Below, piece after piece: positions 47,334-55,941 of a stretch of 64,000 bases of DNA. The translations under genes were made by a program, and so were the position numbers. The DNA lies in assembly GCA_963729815.1 (NCBI GenBank), contig CAVSPU010000003.1, positions 1 to 64,000 on the forward strand, in the 5' to 3' direction. The notes beneath the pieces are model-generated. The model worked only from the letters and a program-made list of their open reading frames with translations, made no database searches and had not been told where the DNA came from. Positions within the stretch are counted from its first letter, which is position 1; each line of letters starts with the position of its first letter. The stretch comes from DAHUXN01 sp963729815. Its GTDB lineage: Bacteria; Acidobacteriota; Terriglobia; Acidiferrales; UBA7541.

Positions 47334-48733
47334 GCACCCCGGCCCCGCAATCGTCCCCGGTTCGTAAATCCCTCGTAGTTCCGCATGACGAGTTGCGCTT
47401 CAAGCTGCTGCACGGTGTCCATGGCCACGCCAACTACGATCAAAAGAGAAGTGCCGCCGAAGTAAAAATTTACGTTCAAGCCTTCCAGCACAAACCGCCA
47501 GAAATGCTCGTCGATCCACCCGCCGATCAGGGGCAAGTGCTGCAGGTGAATGCCGGAGATCATCCATTCGGGAATGACGCACACGACCGCCAGGTACAGC
47601 CCGCCGACAAGCGTAAGCCGCGTCAACACCCGGTTGATGTGCTCCGATGTATTGCGTCCCGGACGGATGCCGGGAATAAAGCCGCCGTACTTCCGCATGT
47701 TGTCGGCGAGCTCCGTGGGATTGAAAATAATCCCCACGTAAAAAAACGCGAAGAAAACGATAAGCAAAACGTAAACCAATGTGTACAGCGGCTCGCCCCA
47801 CGCGAACGTGCGGGCAAAACTCTGCAAAAACGGCGAACGATTCTGGAAGACCATCGCAATCGTCTGCGGAAAAGTCAGCAGAGAGCTCGCGAAGATCGGC
47901 GGAATCACGCCGCCGGAGTTGACGCGCAGCGGCAGGTAAGTCATTTGGCCGCCCATGACTTTCCGGCCCATGACACGCTTGGCATACTGCACGGGAATGC
48001 GCCGCTGGCCCCGCTCGACGAACACGATAAAGGCCACGACAGCAACCATCAAAATGAGCAAACTCATGATCGCAATGGGCCCATACGCGCCCCACTGCCC
48101 GCTTGTCGTCATCTGCCACAAATCCTCAACGGCGCGCGGCAATCCGACGACGATCCCCGCAAAAATAATCAGGGACATTCCGTTCCCGATGCCGCGGTCA
48201 CTGATCTGCTCGCCGAGCCACATGATGAACGCCGAGCCGGTGGTCAGCGTCAGAACGGTCATGGCGATAAAACGTATGCCGGGGTGATACACCAGCTGCT
48301 GGCCCAGCACGTTCTGATGTTGCAGCGTGACAGCGATCGTCAGCGACTGGAAAATGCTGAGAATGATCGTCAGGTAGCGCGTATACTGCGTGATTTTCTT
48401 CCGGCCCAGGTCGCCTTCTTTTTTCAGGCGCTCGAGGTAGGGCCACACCACGACCATCAATTCGAGAATAATGGCCGCGGTGATGTACGGCATGATGCCC
48501 AGGGCAAAAATCGACAGCCGGCGGAGATTGCCGCCGCTGAACAGGTCGACGATGCCCAGCACCGAATTCCGGTTCTGCTGGAACAAACTCAGGAGCAGCT
48601 CGCTGTTGATTCCCGGCGTGGTGATAAAGGCGCCCAGCCGGTAGACAGCGAGAATCATCAACGTGAAGAGACACCGGTTGCGCAGTTCCGGCGTTGTGAT
48701 GATATTTCGAAAAGCTTCGATCAGCTTTCTCAT
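47330..48733 (-). CDS. secY: protein translocase subunit SecY
   Basis: The product has 467 residues and ten membrane helices. The opening LRNRCLFTLMILAVYRLGAF, the plug region after helix 1 and the cytosolic loops binding SecA (VFVERGQRRIPVQYAKRVMG and FNPTELADNMRKYGGFIPGI) are all clear. It is the channel partner of the SecA encoded at 29829-32741. It overlaps rplO and adk by 4 bases each. Confidence 0.98.
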   Translation of the reverse strand: MRKLIEAFRNIITTPELRNRCLFTLMILAVYRLGAFITTPGINSELLLSLFQQNRNSVLGIVDLFSGGNLRRLSIFALGIMPYITAAIILELMVVVWPYLERLKKEGDLGRKKITQYTRYLTIILSIFQSLTIAVTLQHQNVLGQQLVYHPGIRFIAMTVLTLTTGSAFIMWLGEQISDRGIGNGMSLIIFAGIVVGLPRAVEDLWQMTTSGQWGAYGPIAIMSLLILMVAVVAFIVFVERGQRRIPVQYAKRVMGRKVMGGQMTYLPLRVNSGGVIPPIFASSLLTFPQTIAMVFQNRSPFLQSFARTFAWGEPLYTLVYVLLIVFFAFFYVGIIFNPTELADNMRKYGGFIPGIRPGRNTSEHINRVLTRLTLVGGLYLAVVCVIPEWMISGIHLQHLPLIGGWIDEHFWRFVLEGLNVNFYFGGTSLLIVVGVAMDTVQQLEAQLVMRNYEGFTNRGRLRGRGA

Positions 48734-49179
48734 TGCAAGACTTCGACCTTGCCCCCAGCGGAAGTGATTTTCTGCTCCGCGGAACGGCTGAACTTGTGCG
48801 CGTGCACGGTGAGCGCAACCTTCAAATTGCCGTCGCCCAAAATCTTGATTCCGTCGTGGCGCACGTGAATGATGCCGCGGGCTTCCAGCGCGTCGGGTGT
48901 GACTGTCTCACCGGCGCTGAAGGCATTGAGCATCTCGACGTTCACGATCGCATATTCCTTATGATTCAAGCTGTGAAAACCGCGCTTGGGTATCCGGCGA
49001 TGCAGCGGCATCTGGCCGCCTTCAAAGCCCGGCCGGCGCGAATAGCCCCGGCGGGACTGCTGGCCCTTGTTTCCGGCGCCAGAGGTCTTTCCCAGTTTCG
49101 AGCCCATGCCGCGGCCCACGCGTACCTTGCGATGCCGCGACCCGCGCGGTGGCTTCAAATTGGATAGCTTCACGCTCAT
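48730..49179 (-). CDS. rplO: 50S ribosomal protein L15
   Basis: The product has 149 residues. The Gly/Arg-rich N-terminus (RKVRVGRGMGSKLGKTSGAG, GYSRRPGFEGGQMPL) and the C-terminal FSRSAEQKITSAGGKVEVL are characteristic. It lies directly upstream of secY with a 4-base overlap. Confidence 0.98.
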   Translation of the reverse strand: MSVKLSNLKPPRGSRHRKVRVGRGMGSKLGKTSGAGNKGQQSRRGYSRRPGFEGGQMPLHRRIPKRGFHSLNHKEYAIVNVEMLNAFSAGETVTPDALEARGIIHVRHDGIKILGDGNLKVALTVHAHKFSRSAEQKITSAGGKVEVLQ

Positions 49180-49191
49180 CGTCTCGCCCCG

Positions 49192-49386
49192 TTACTCTTC
49201 AATCTGAACCAAATGATGCACTCGCGCGATCATGCCGCGAATGGACGGATTGTCCGGCCGCTCAACCACCTGATTCATCCGCCGAAATCCCAGCCCGCGA
49301 ATCGTCTGCCGCATGCTCCGCGGGCACCCAATAAAACTGACCACCCAGCGTATTTTCAGCGTTTCCGACTTTTTCTTGGTCGCCAT
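49192..49386 (-). CDS. rpmD: 50S ribosomal protein L30
   Basis: The product has 64 residues: LKIRWVVSFIGCPRSMRQTI, then RGLGFRRMNQVVERPDNPSI, the L30 fold. It lies between rpsE and rplO, as in the spc operon. Confidence 0.96.
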   Translation of the reverse strand: MATKKKSETLKIRWVVSFIGCPRSMRQTIRGLGFRRMNQVVERPDNPSIRGMIARVHHLVQIEE

Positions 49387-49401
49387 GTCGCCTCAAAATC
49401 C

Positions 49402-49938
49402 TTATGCGGTCGCCGCTTCCGCCGTCTTGCCGCGATCTTCGTTGACCTTCGCCGCATCCTTCAAATGCAATAGCGCGTCGAATGTCGCCTTGATTACATT
49501 GTGCGGATTCGACGTGCCGATCGATTTCGTCAGCACATTCTGGATTCCCGCCACTTCCATCACGGCGCGTACAGGGCCGCCGGCGATCACGCCCGTTCCT
49601 TCCGGCGCCGGCTTCAGGAGGACTTGCCCGGAACCGTAACGGCCGAGAACCTGATGCGGAATCGTCGAGCCTTTCAGATTGAGCTTGACCATGTTCTTCT
49701 TCGCCTGCTCGATGGCCTTGCGAATCGCCATGGGAACTTCGCGGGCCTTACCCATTCCAAAGCCGGCGTGCCCATGCTGATCTCCCACAACGACCAGCGC
49801 CGAAAAGCTGAGGTTCTTGCCTCCCTTGACGACCTTCGTGACGCGATTGATGTTGACGACCTGATCCTTGACGTTGGCCAGATTGGTGTCAATGTGCCGG
49901 CGCACCGCAAGCGTGTCTTTGAGCTCTTGTTTCGGCAT
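49402..49938 (-). CDS. rpsE: 30S ribosomal protein S5
   Basis: The product has 178 residues. The double-stranded-RNA-binding N-terminal domain (VVNINRVTKVVKGGKNLSFS, GHAGFGMGKAREVPMAIRKA) and the C-terminal domain (GRYGSGQVLLKPAPEGTGVI) are clear. It starts 5 bases after rplR. Confidence 0.98.
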   Translation of the reverse strand: MPKQELKDTLAVRRHIDTNLANVKDQVVNINRVTKVVKGGKNLSFSALVVVGDQHGHAGFGMGKAREVPMAIRKAIEQAKKNMVKLNLKGSTIPHQVLGRYGSGQVLLKPAPEGTGVIAGGPVRAVMEVAGIQNVLTKSIGTSNPHNVIKATFDALLHLKDAAKVNEDRGKTAEAATA

Positions 49939-49943
49939 AAGCT

Positions 49944-50324
49944 TCAGAACTTCAATCCCGCCTCTCGGGCCGCTTCAGCAAGCGCTTGAATTCGGCCATG
50001 ATATTGGTAGCCGCCGCGGTCGAAGACGACCTTCTCCACTCCCGCAGCCTTGGCGCGTTCGGCGATGATCTTGCCGACCACTTTCGCCGCGGCAATATTG
50101 CCTCCACCGTGAATCTGCTTCTTCACATCGGCATCGAGCGAGCTCGCCGACACGATCGTGTGGCCTTTGTGGTCGTCAATCACCTGCGCGCGAATATGCT
50201 TGAGCGAGCGGTACACGCACAGGCGCGGCCGCTCTTCGCTTCCGGCAAGTGTCTGCCGCATGCGCTGATGAATTCGCTGGCGGTGCAAATCCCGCGACAG
50301 CTTTCGTGCTGGCACAACAGCCAT
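49944..50324 (-). CDS. rplR: 50S ribosomal protein L18
   Basis: The product has 126 residues and binds 5S rRNA. ERPRLCVYRSLKHIRAQVID and VVFDRGGYQYHGRIQALAEA are the standard L18 segments. It lies between rplF and rpsE. Confidence 0.98.
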   Translation of the reverse strand: MAVVPARKLSRDLHRQRIHQRMRQTLAGSEERPRLCVYRSLKHIRAQVIDDHKGHTIVSASSLDADVKKQIHGGGNIAAAKVVGKIIAERAKAAGVEKVVFDRGGYQYHGRIQALAEAAREAGLKF

Positions 50325-50354
50325 TGCTTTTCTCCTTGAATCCTGGCCGCCGGT

Positions 50355-50900
50355 TTACGCCGCGGTCTTGGCCGCGCCGGCCTTTCCGGCCTTCTTCTTC
50401 AACCGCTCGCCCGAAATGCGAATGCCCTTTTGCTTGTACGGGTCGGGCGGCCTTAATCCGCGAATATTCGCGGCCACCTGGCCAACCGTTCCTTTGTCCG
50501 CGCCGGTCACCGTGACGTGCGTCTGCTTCTCGACGGCGATCTGAATTCCCTCCGGGATCGGAAACGTGACCGGGTGTGAATAGCCGAGCGCGAAGACGAC
50601 GTTCTTGCCCTTGACCTCAGCGCGGTATCCCACACCAACGATGTCGAGTTCCTTTTTGAATCCTTCGGTGACACCCTTCACGGCGTTCGCCACGAGCGCC
50701 CGCGCCAGGCCATGCAGCGCGCGCTGCGATTCGTTTTGCCGCGTGGCGATCAAGTGCCCGTCCTTCTGCTCAAATTTGATTCTCCCCGGCACGGAAACGT
50801 GCATCTTGCCCTTCGGCCCCTGGACTTCAATCGCGTCCGCGGCAATATTCACTTTTACGCCGCCGGGAAGGGCGATCGGTTTTCTTCCTATTCGCGACAT
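50355..50900 (-). CDS. rplF: 50S ribosomal protein L6
   Basis: The product has 181 residues; MSRIGRKPIALPGGVKVNIA opens the first of two L6 repeats, and IRGLRPPDPYKQKGIRISGE is the conserved C-terminal 23S contact. It starts 4 bases after rpsH. Confidence 0.98.
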   Translation of the reverse strand: MSRIGRKPIALPGGVKVNIAADAIEVQGPKGKMHVSVPGRIKFEQKDGHLIATRQNESQRALHGLARALVANAVKGVTEGFKKELDIVGVGYRAEVKGKNVVFALGYSHPVTFPIPEGIQIAVEKQTHVTVTGADKGTVGQVAANIRGLRPPDPYKQKGIRISGERLKKKAGKAGAAKTAA

Positions 50901-50904
50901 GGCT

Positions 50905-51300
50905 TTACCAAACCTCGCACAAAAGTTCGCCGCCCACGCCTTCTTTTCGGGCGGTCTGCCCGCTCATGATTCCGCGCGGAGTGGAAAGGATCGACACGCC
51001 GATTCCGCCGACGACGGGCCGAATTCCCCTCTTCCCGACGTATCGCCGGCAGCCGGGACGCGAAATGCGCTTCAGCCCTGTGAGGACGCTGCGCTTATCG
51101 GACGTGTAACGGAAAAAAACGCGCAGAACCTTTCGTTTGTTCTCCTCGACGAGCTTGTACGTCGAGACGTAGCCCTCTTCCTTCAGAATTCGCGCAATCT
51201 CCATCTTCATTTTCGAAGCCGGCAAATCCACGCGCGGATGGCGCGCGCGCACGGCATTGCGGATGCGCGTCAGCATGTCAGCTATAGGGTCGGTATTCAT
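50905..51300 (-). CDS. rpsH: 30S ribosomal protein S8
   Basis: The product has 131 residues: DPIADMLTRIRNAVRARHPR at the start and GIGVSILSTPRGIMSGQTAR near the end are diagnostic. Its homologue in E. coli represses the spc operon. Confidence 0.98.
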   Translation of the reverse strand: MNTDPIADMLTRIRNAVRARHPRVDLPASKMKMEIARILKEEGYVSTYKLVEENKRKVLRVFFRYTSDKRSVLTGLKRISRPGCRRYVGKRGIRPVVGGIGVSILSTPRGIMSGQTARKEGVGGELLCEVW

Positions 51301-51309
51301 CGGTTGTCC

Positions 51310-51495
51310 TTACCAGCTCGCCTTCGTCACGCCGGGAATTTCCCCCTTGAGCGCCAGGCCGCGGAAGCAGATGCGGCACATTTCGAATTTGCGCAAAAAC
51401 GCGCGCGACCGGCCGCAAATCCGGCAACGGTTGCGGACGCGAATCTTGTACTTCAACTTCTTTTTCATCTTGGCGCGCCGTGCGGTTGTCGCCAT
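51310..51495 (-). CDS. rpsN: 30S ribosomal protein S14, zinc type
   Basis: The product has 61 residues with Cys24, 27, 40 and 43 (RCRICGRSR and MCRICFRGLA), the short zinc-binding S14 form. It lies between rplE and rpsH. Confidence 0.98.
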   Translation of the reverse strand: MATTARRAKMKKKLKYKIRVRNRCRICGRSRAFLRKFEMCRICFRGLALKGEIPGVTKASW

Positions 51496-51565
51496 CGTTT
51501 CTCCTGTGTCCTTTTCCCTCTAATTCGCTCTACCGTTTGCCTGTAACTCTGCTCATGTCCCCGTG

Positions 51566-52108
51566 CTAGGCTCGCAGAGGCACGCCGAGCAGCTTGAGCA
51601 GCTCGCGGCCCTCTTCGTCCGTGTGGGCCGTGGTCGTGAGCGTGATGTTCATGCCTTTGATCTTGTCCACGCGCGTGTAATCAATCTCCGGGAACACCAG
51701 CTGATCCTTCAGCCCCAGCGTGTAATTGCCGCGGCCATCGAACGAATTCCCAGGCAAGCCTTTGAAGTCGCGCACGCGCGGCAGAACAATGTTCGCCAGA
51801 CGGTCCACGAATTCGTACATCCGCTCGCCCCGCAGCGTGACCATGCAGCCGATCGGCATGCCTTTGCGGATCTTGAAATTCGCAATCGATTTCTTCGCCC
51901 GCGTGACCACCGGCTTCTGCCCCGTAATTTGCCCCAGCTCCTGCACGGCCACGTCGAGCAGCTTGACGTTCTGGCTCGCCTCGCCGAGACCGATATTCAC
52001 CGTGACCTTTTGCAGCCGCGGCACGGCCATCGGATTCGTATAGCCAAAGCGCTTGGAGAGCGCCGGCATGGCGTCTTTGCGGTACCGCTCGTGTAATCGG
52101 CTCATCAT
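51566..52108 (-). CDS. rplE: 50S ribosomal protein L5
   Basis: The product has 180 residues. The sequence from MSRLHERYRKDAMPALSKRF through VPRLQKVTVNIGLGEASQN and GRGNYTLGLKDQLVFPEIDY is L5. The open frame continues far upstream through rplX, but homology begins at the double ATG at 52103-52108, where GAAGG lies about 10 bases before. Confidence 0.97.
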   Translation of the reverse strand: MMSRLHERYRKDAMPALSKRFGYTNPMAVPRLQKVTVNIGLGEASQNVKLLDVAVQELGQITGQKPVVTRAKKSIANFKIRKGMPIGCMVTLRGERMYEFVDRLANIVLPRVRDFKGLPGNSFDGRGNYTLGLKDQLVFPEIDYTRVDKIKGMNITLTTTAHTDEEGRELLKLLGVPLRA

Positions 52109-52143
52109 GTTCTGGCAGCCTTCATTTGCATTTTCAGTTTCCG

Positions 52144-52497
52144 TCAGCCTTCGATTGCAGCGTGGCAGCGCCGGCAACTCCGCGCCTTCGAACCATCGGA
52201 TAACAACGCGGTGCCGATGCGCGCGTGCTTGCCGCAATTCGGGCAAACGATCATCACGTTGGAAACGTGAATCGGCCCTTCCTTGTCCAAAATTCCTCCG
52301 CGAATGTTCTTCGACGGATTGGGCTTGGTGTGCTTCTTGATAATGTTCGCGTGCTCCACCGTGACCCGGCGCTTCACTGGGTCCACGCTCAGCACACGGC
52401 CGCTCTTGCCTTTGTCGCGTCCCGCCATAATTTTCACTGTGTCGCCATGCCGGATCAATATCGGCCGTGGCTTTTCTGGAGCTCGACGCTGACGCAT
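52144..52497 (-). CDS. rplX: 50S ribosomal protein L24
   Basis: The product has 117 residues with the KOW motif (GDTVKIMAGRDKGKSGRVLS). The C-terminus has CPNCGKHAR...SCRRCH, a four-Cys zinc-ribbon form. The ATG at 52497 follows the rplN stop codon by two bases, with GGAGG 10 bases upstream. Confidence 0.96.
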   Translation of the reverse strand: MRQRRAPEKPRPILIRHGDTVKIMAGRDKGKSGRVLSVDPVKRRVTVEHANIIKKHTKPNPSKNIRGGILDKEGPIHVSNVMIVCPNCGKHARIGTALLSDGSKARSCRRCHAAIEG

Positions 52498-52499
52498 GG

Positions 52500-52868
52500 C
52501 TACCAAACCTCCGGCGCAAGAGAAATAATCTTCGTGAACTTCCTCTCGCGCAACTCGCGAGCGACGGGACCGAACACGCGTGTCCCTACCGGCTCCCCTG
52601 CATCGTTGATCAGCACCGCGGCATTGTCGTCAAAGCGGATGTAGGTTCCATCCTTGCGCCGATGCTCTTTCCGCGTGCGCACCACCACCGCTTTCACCAC
52701 CGTTCCCTGCTTGACCTGGCTATCCGGCGCCGCCTCTTTCACTGAAGCGGTCACCACGTCGCCAAGCCCCGCCACCAGGCCAGTATCTCCGCCGAGCGGC
52801 AGAATCGCCGTCAACTGCCGCGCGCCGGAATTATCGGCAACGGTCAGCCACGTCCGCATCTGAACCAT
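52500..52868 (-). CDS. rplN: 50S ribosomal protein L14
   Basis: The product has 122 residues: MVQMRTWLTVADNSGARQLT, then VVKAVVVRTRKEHRRKDGTY and GTRVFGPVARELRERKFTKI. Exact expected length. First gene of the spc segment. Confidence 0.98.
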   Translation of the reverse strand: MVQMRTWLTVADNSGARQLTAILPLGGDTGLVAGLGDVVTASVKEAAPDSQVKQGTVVKAVVVRTRKEHRRKDGTYIRFDDNAAVLINDAGEPVGTRVFGPVARELRERKFTKIISLAPEVW

Positions 52869-52889
52869 GCGCTTGCTCCCCTGTTCCCG

Positions 52890-53192
52890 TTACGCCACGC
52901 GCCGCGTGCGGGCCACGATTTCAGCCAGCCGCCAGCGTTTGAGTTTCGAAAGCGGGCGGCTGGCGACAATTCGCACCGTGTCGCCGGGCCGCGCTTCATT
53001 CTGTTCGTCATGCGCGTAGTATTTCTTGCTGCTGCGCATCACGCGCAAATATTTCCTGTGCTGCGTTGTCCGCGTCACTTTCACGACGATCGTCTTGTGC
53101 ATCTTCGAGCTCGTCACGACGCCGATCAGTTCCTGGCGCGCGCCGCGCTCGTGCCGGGTTTCGGCCGCGCTCCCTGTTGCTTCAGTGCCCAT
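52890..53192 (-). CDS. rpsQ: 30S ribosomal protein S17
   Basis: The product has 100 residues. The OB-fold core LIGVVTSSKMHKTIVVKVTR and HDEQNEARPGDTVRIVASRP is S17; the first 20 residues are an extension. It lies 14 bases after rpmC. Confidence 0.97.
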   Translation of the reverse strand: MGTEATGSAAETRHERGARQELIGVVTSSKMHKTIVVKVTRTTQHRKYLRVMRSSKKYYAHDEQNEARPGDTVRIVASRPLSKLKRWRLAEIVARTRRVA

Positions 53193-53206
53193 CTGGTTTC
53201 CTCACG

Positions 53207-53515
53207 TTATTCCGCTTTCTTGCCGCGGCTCGACCGCTTGTGCGTCGGCCGCTTGATTGTCGGCTTCTTCTCCGGCCCTTTCTCGGACTTCTCCCGCGCC
53301 TTCGGAACCGCGATGGGCTGCCCCAATTCCTTCTGGCGAACCAGCGTCTTCACACGCGCCAGATCGCGCTTGGCCTGGCGCAACTTCTTGACGCTCTCCG
53401 CCTGGCCGGTCGTCAGTTGAAAGCGCAGCCGGAAAATCTGCTCGCCGAGCTCGTGCTCCTGGATGTGAAGCTCGTTCTCGTTCAGTTCGCGAAATTTCTC
53501 CATGCGGTCGGCCAT
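53207..53515 (-). CDS. rpmC: 50S ribosomal protein L29 with long tail
   Basis: The product has 102 residues, against about 65 for typical L29. The helical hairpin core (MEKFRELNENELHIQEHELG, LRFQLTTGQAESVKKLRQAK) is complete by residue 66. A Lys/Pro-rich tail of about 36 residues follows (KSEKGPEKKPTIKRPTHKRS). It overlaps the rplP stop codon by 1 base. Confidence 0.95.
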   Translation of the reverse strand: MADRMEKFRELNENELHIQEHELGEQIFRLRFQLTTGQAESVKKLRQAKRDLARVKTLVRQKELGQPIAVPKAREKSEKGPEKKPTIKRPTHKRSSRGKKAE

Positions 53516-53931
53516 CAGAGCTCCTCCGCACGGGTCACGAACTTCGTCCGAATGGGCAGCTTCTGCGCCGCCAAGTTCATGGCTTCAGTGGCGGCGGCAA
53601 GATCGACGCCCGACATCTCGAACATGACGCGGCCCGGCTTCACGACCGCCACCCAATGCTCGGGCGGCCCTTTGCCCTTGCCCATGCGCGTTTCGGCCGG
53701 TTTCTTGGTGAACGGCTTGTCCGGAAAAACGCGGATCCAGAGCTTTCCGCCGCGCTTGATGAACCGCGTGATCGCGACGCGCGCAGCTTCAATCTGCCGG
53801 TCGGTGATCCATGCGGGCTCAAGCGCCTTCAAACCGTATTCGCCGAAGGCCAGCGCCCCGCCGCGCCAGGCTTTTCCTGAGCGCCGGCCGCGCTGCTGCT
53901 TCCGGTACTTCACTTTTTTCGGCATCAACAT
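53515..53931 (-). CDS. rplP: 50S ribosomal protein L16
   Basis: The product has 138 residues: MLMPKKVKYRKQQRGRRSGK, FGEYGLKALEPAWITDRQIE and GKGKGPPEHWVAVVKPGRVM are canonical. It lies between rpsC and rpmC. Confidence 0.98.
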   Translation of the reverse strand: MLMPKKVKYRKQQRGRRSGKAWRGGALAFGEYGLKALEPAWITDRQIEAARVAITRFIKRGGKLWIRVFPDKPFTKKPAETRMGKGKGPPEHWVAVVKPGRVMFEMSGVDLAAATEAMNLAAQKLPIRTKFVTRAEEL

Positions 53932-53959
53932 AATTCGTAGTCCTTACCCGCGGCGCCGT

Positions 53960-54631
53960 TCAGGCATTCGCGGCCGCGGCTGCTCGCTCTTCGGCGCGCT
54001 TCCGCTCGGGCGCGTTTTCGCCCTGATAAACCCAGCACTTCACGCCAATCACGCCATAAGTCGTTTGCGCCTGCGCAAATCCAAAGTCGATGTCCGCGCG
54101 CAACGTCTGTAGCGGCAAGCGCCCCTGCAAATACCATTCCTTGCGCGCGATTTCCGCGCCGTTCAGCCGGCCAGCGACGCGCACCTTGATGCCTTTGCAG
54201 CCGAAGCGTAGCGCCGAATCCACGGCCTTGCGCATGGCGCGGCGGAAGGCCACGCGCTTTTCGAGTTGCAGCGCAATCGATTCGGCGACGAGCTGCGCGT
54301 CCAGTTCCGGGCGGTGCACTTCCTGGATGTCGATATGCACTTCGCGCTTGGTGCGCTTCTGCACTTCGCCCTTGAGCTTGTCGATCTCCGAGCCCTTGCG
54401 GCCGATGATGATTCCCGGGCGCGCGGTATAAATCCGCACCACGAGCTTGTTGGCTGCGCGTTCGATGTCGATCGAGCTGATGCCCGCGGACTTCAGCTTT
54501 TCCTTCAGCTCCTTGCGCAATTGAACGTCTTCATGAAGCAGGTCCGCGTAGTCGCGCTTGGCGAACCATCGCGACTTCCACGATTTGTTGTAACCCAGCC
54601 GAAACCCGTACGGATGCGTCTTTTGACCCAA
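53960..54631 (-). CDS. rpsC: 30S ribosomal protein S3
   Basis: The product has 223 residues. MGQKTHPYGFRLGYNKSWKS starts it; the KH domain has RPGIIIGRKGSEIDKLKGEV, and the C-terminal domain has GCKGIKVRVAGRLNGAEIAR. It starts 9 bases after rplV. Confidence 0.98.
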   Translation of the reverse strand: MGQKTHPYGFRLGYNKSWKSRWFAKRDYADLLHEDVQLRKELKEKLKSAGISSIDIERAANKLVVRIYTARPGIIIGRKGSEIDKLKGEVQKRTKREVHIDIQEVHRPELDAQLVAESIALQLEKRVAFRRAMRKAVDSALRFGCKGIKVRVAGRLNGAEIARKEWYLQGRLPLQTLRADIDFGFAQAQTTYGVIGVKCWVYQGENAPERKRAEERAAAAANA

Positions 54632-54640
54632 TCTAGCCTC

Positions 54641-55174
54641 CTACTTCTTCTTACCCTTCTTCGTCTTGTCCCTGGTCTTCTGCGCTTGCTTGGCACGGTC
54701 TTCGAGCGTCTTGCGCGCCTTGCGCACGGCTCCCTTCAAGCCCTTCGAAGCTTCCCGCTCGGCCACGGCAGCCTTCACGCGGTCTTCGGCCGCGCGCGCG
54801 TGTTCGGCCACCTCGACGACGATATGGCTCGTCCGCTTCTGATACCGGAACGCCCGTCCCATCGGCGCCGTGCGCAGCCGCTTCCAGCGCGGCCCCTCGT
54901 TCACGAAGCAGCGCGCCACATACAGCGTGTCGACGTCGAGCGATTCGCCCGCTTCATCCGCTTTGTGCTCCGCGTTGGCGATCGCGCTGCGCAGCACTTT
55001 CGCGATTTCGCGCGCAATGCGCTTTTTCGTGAATTGCAGCACTTGCAATGCATCCGCGGCGCGATGGCCGCGAATCAGATCAATCACCAAACGCGCCTTT
55101 TGCGGCGAGACGCGAATGAATCGAGCGTTCGCGAAGCCGTCAATCGAACTGTGCGTCAGAGTCTCAGGTGCCAT
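54641..55174 (-). CDS. rplV: 50S ribosomal protein L22 with long tail
   Basis: The product has 177 residues, against about 110 in E. coli. The core (RFIRVSPQKARLVIDLIRGH, then GPRWKRLRTAPMGRAFRYQK and HIVVEV) is complete by about residue 115. A Lys/Ala/Arg-rich tail of about 60 residues ends KTRDKTKKGKKK. The tunnel loop is intact. Confidence 0.96.
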   Translation of the reverse strand: MAPETLTHSSIDGFANARFIRVSPQKARLVIDLIRGHRAADALQVLQFTKKRIAREIAKVLRSAIANAEHKADEAGESLDVDTLYVARCFVNEGPRWKRLRTAPMGRAFRYQKRTSHIVVEVAEHARAAEDRVKAAVAEREASKGLKGAVRKARKTLEDRAKQAQKTRDKTKKGKKK

Positions 55175-55190
55175 TCGTCGTACCTGTCCT

Positions 55191-55556
55191 TTATGCCTTT
55201 GGTGCTGGAGCCGCGCCGCCCGCCGGAGGCGCGCTTCCCGCCGCCGGAGCCGCGCCCGGGACGCCGCCCGCTGCCGCGGCCGCGCGTTCGAGAGCCGCCT
55301 TCACCGCGTGGCCTTTGAACGTGCGCGTTGGCGCGAATTCGCCGAGCTTGTGCCCCACCATTTGTTCGGTCACGTACACGGGGATGAATTTCTTCCCGTT
55401 GTGCACCGCAATCGTGTGGCCCACCATTTCGGGCAAAATCGTGGAGCGCCGCGACCACGTCTTGATGACTTTCTTTTCGTTTCGCGCGTTCATCCCCTCG
55501 ATTTTGATTCGAAGGGGTTCATCGATAAACGGCCCTTTTTTCAGCGAGCGTGGCAT
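55191..55556 (-). CDS. rpsS: 30S ribosomal protein S19 with Ala/Pro tail
   Basis: The product has 121 residues. MPRSLKKGPFIDEPLRIKIE and RRSTILPEMVGHTIAVHNGK are S19; the core ends near residue 90, and an Ala/Gly/Pro tail of about 30 residues follows (GGVPGAAPAAGSAPPAGGAA). It lies between the unassigned 110-residue frame and rplV. Confidence 0.97.
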   Translation of the reverse strand: MPRSLKKGPFIDEPLRIKIEGMNARNEKKVIKTWSRRSTILPEMVGHTIAVHNGKKFIPVYVTEQMVGHKLGEFAPTRTFKGHAVKAALERAAAAAGGVPGAAPAAGSAPPAGGAAPAPKA

Positions 55557-55574
55557 CGTTCCTCTATTCCCCAG

Positions 55575-55907
55575 CTATTCTTCGACTCGGCGCAGTTTCA
55601 CCCACTGCGCGCGGCGCATCCGGCGAAATCCACGGACCGGACCCGGCACGCGGTGCGAAACCGGGCAAAACGGGCAAACGAACCGCGTGCCCTGCGCGTT
55701 GGGCGTCTTTTCCACAACCACCGCCCAGCCCGGCTTGCAAATCCGGTACATCATCTGCGGCTGCGGAGCGATCACTTTCACTTTGCGAACCGGCTTCACC
55801 ACGGGGCGAATGCGCTTGGAAGCGCGCGCGGTTCGCCGCGAGGCCCTGCGAGTTGTTCGTGTTGCGCTCATGGTCCTGTTCTCGATTCCCCGCCGCGCCG
55901 GGTTCAT
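55575..55907 (-). CDS. unassigned small basic protein inside the S10 operon
   Basis: A 110-codon frame lies between rplB and rpsS, which are adjacent in most bacteria. The product is very basic; an Arg-rich N-terminus (TRTTRRASRRTARASKRIRP) is followed by MMYRICKPGWAVVVEKTPNA, then CPFCP and RVPGPVRGFRRMRRAQWVKL. A single CxxC plus Cys57 could bind metal. Starts at 55907 or 55871 are possible. Charge and place suggest a ribosome-associated protein, but I recognise no family. Spacing of 18 and 34 bases to the neighbours fits an operon gene. Confidence 0.6.
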   Translation of the reverse strand: MNPARRGIENRTMSATRTTRRASRRTARASKRIRPVVKPVRKVKVIAPQPQMMYRICKPGWAVVVEKTPNAQGTRFVCPFCPVSHRVPGPVRGFRRMRRAQWVKLRRVEE

Positions 55908-55941
55908 GTTTTATTTGTTTCTCCCTGCTTGCTAAATTCGT

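Noticed and set aside
47393..48868. 491-codon plus-strand frame opposite secY
   Set aside because: It is fully antisense to secY and rplO; composition is that of a reverse-frame shadow.
52109..52519. N-terminal extension of rplE through rplX
   Set aside because: The frame is open, but the added residues are the shifted reading of L24; L5 homology starts at the ATG near 52108.
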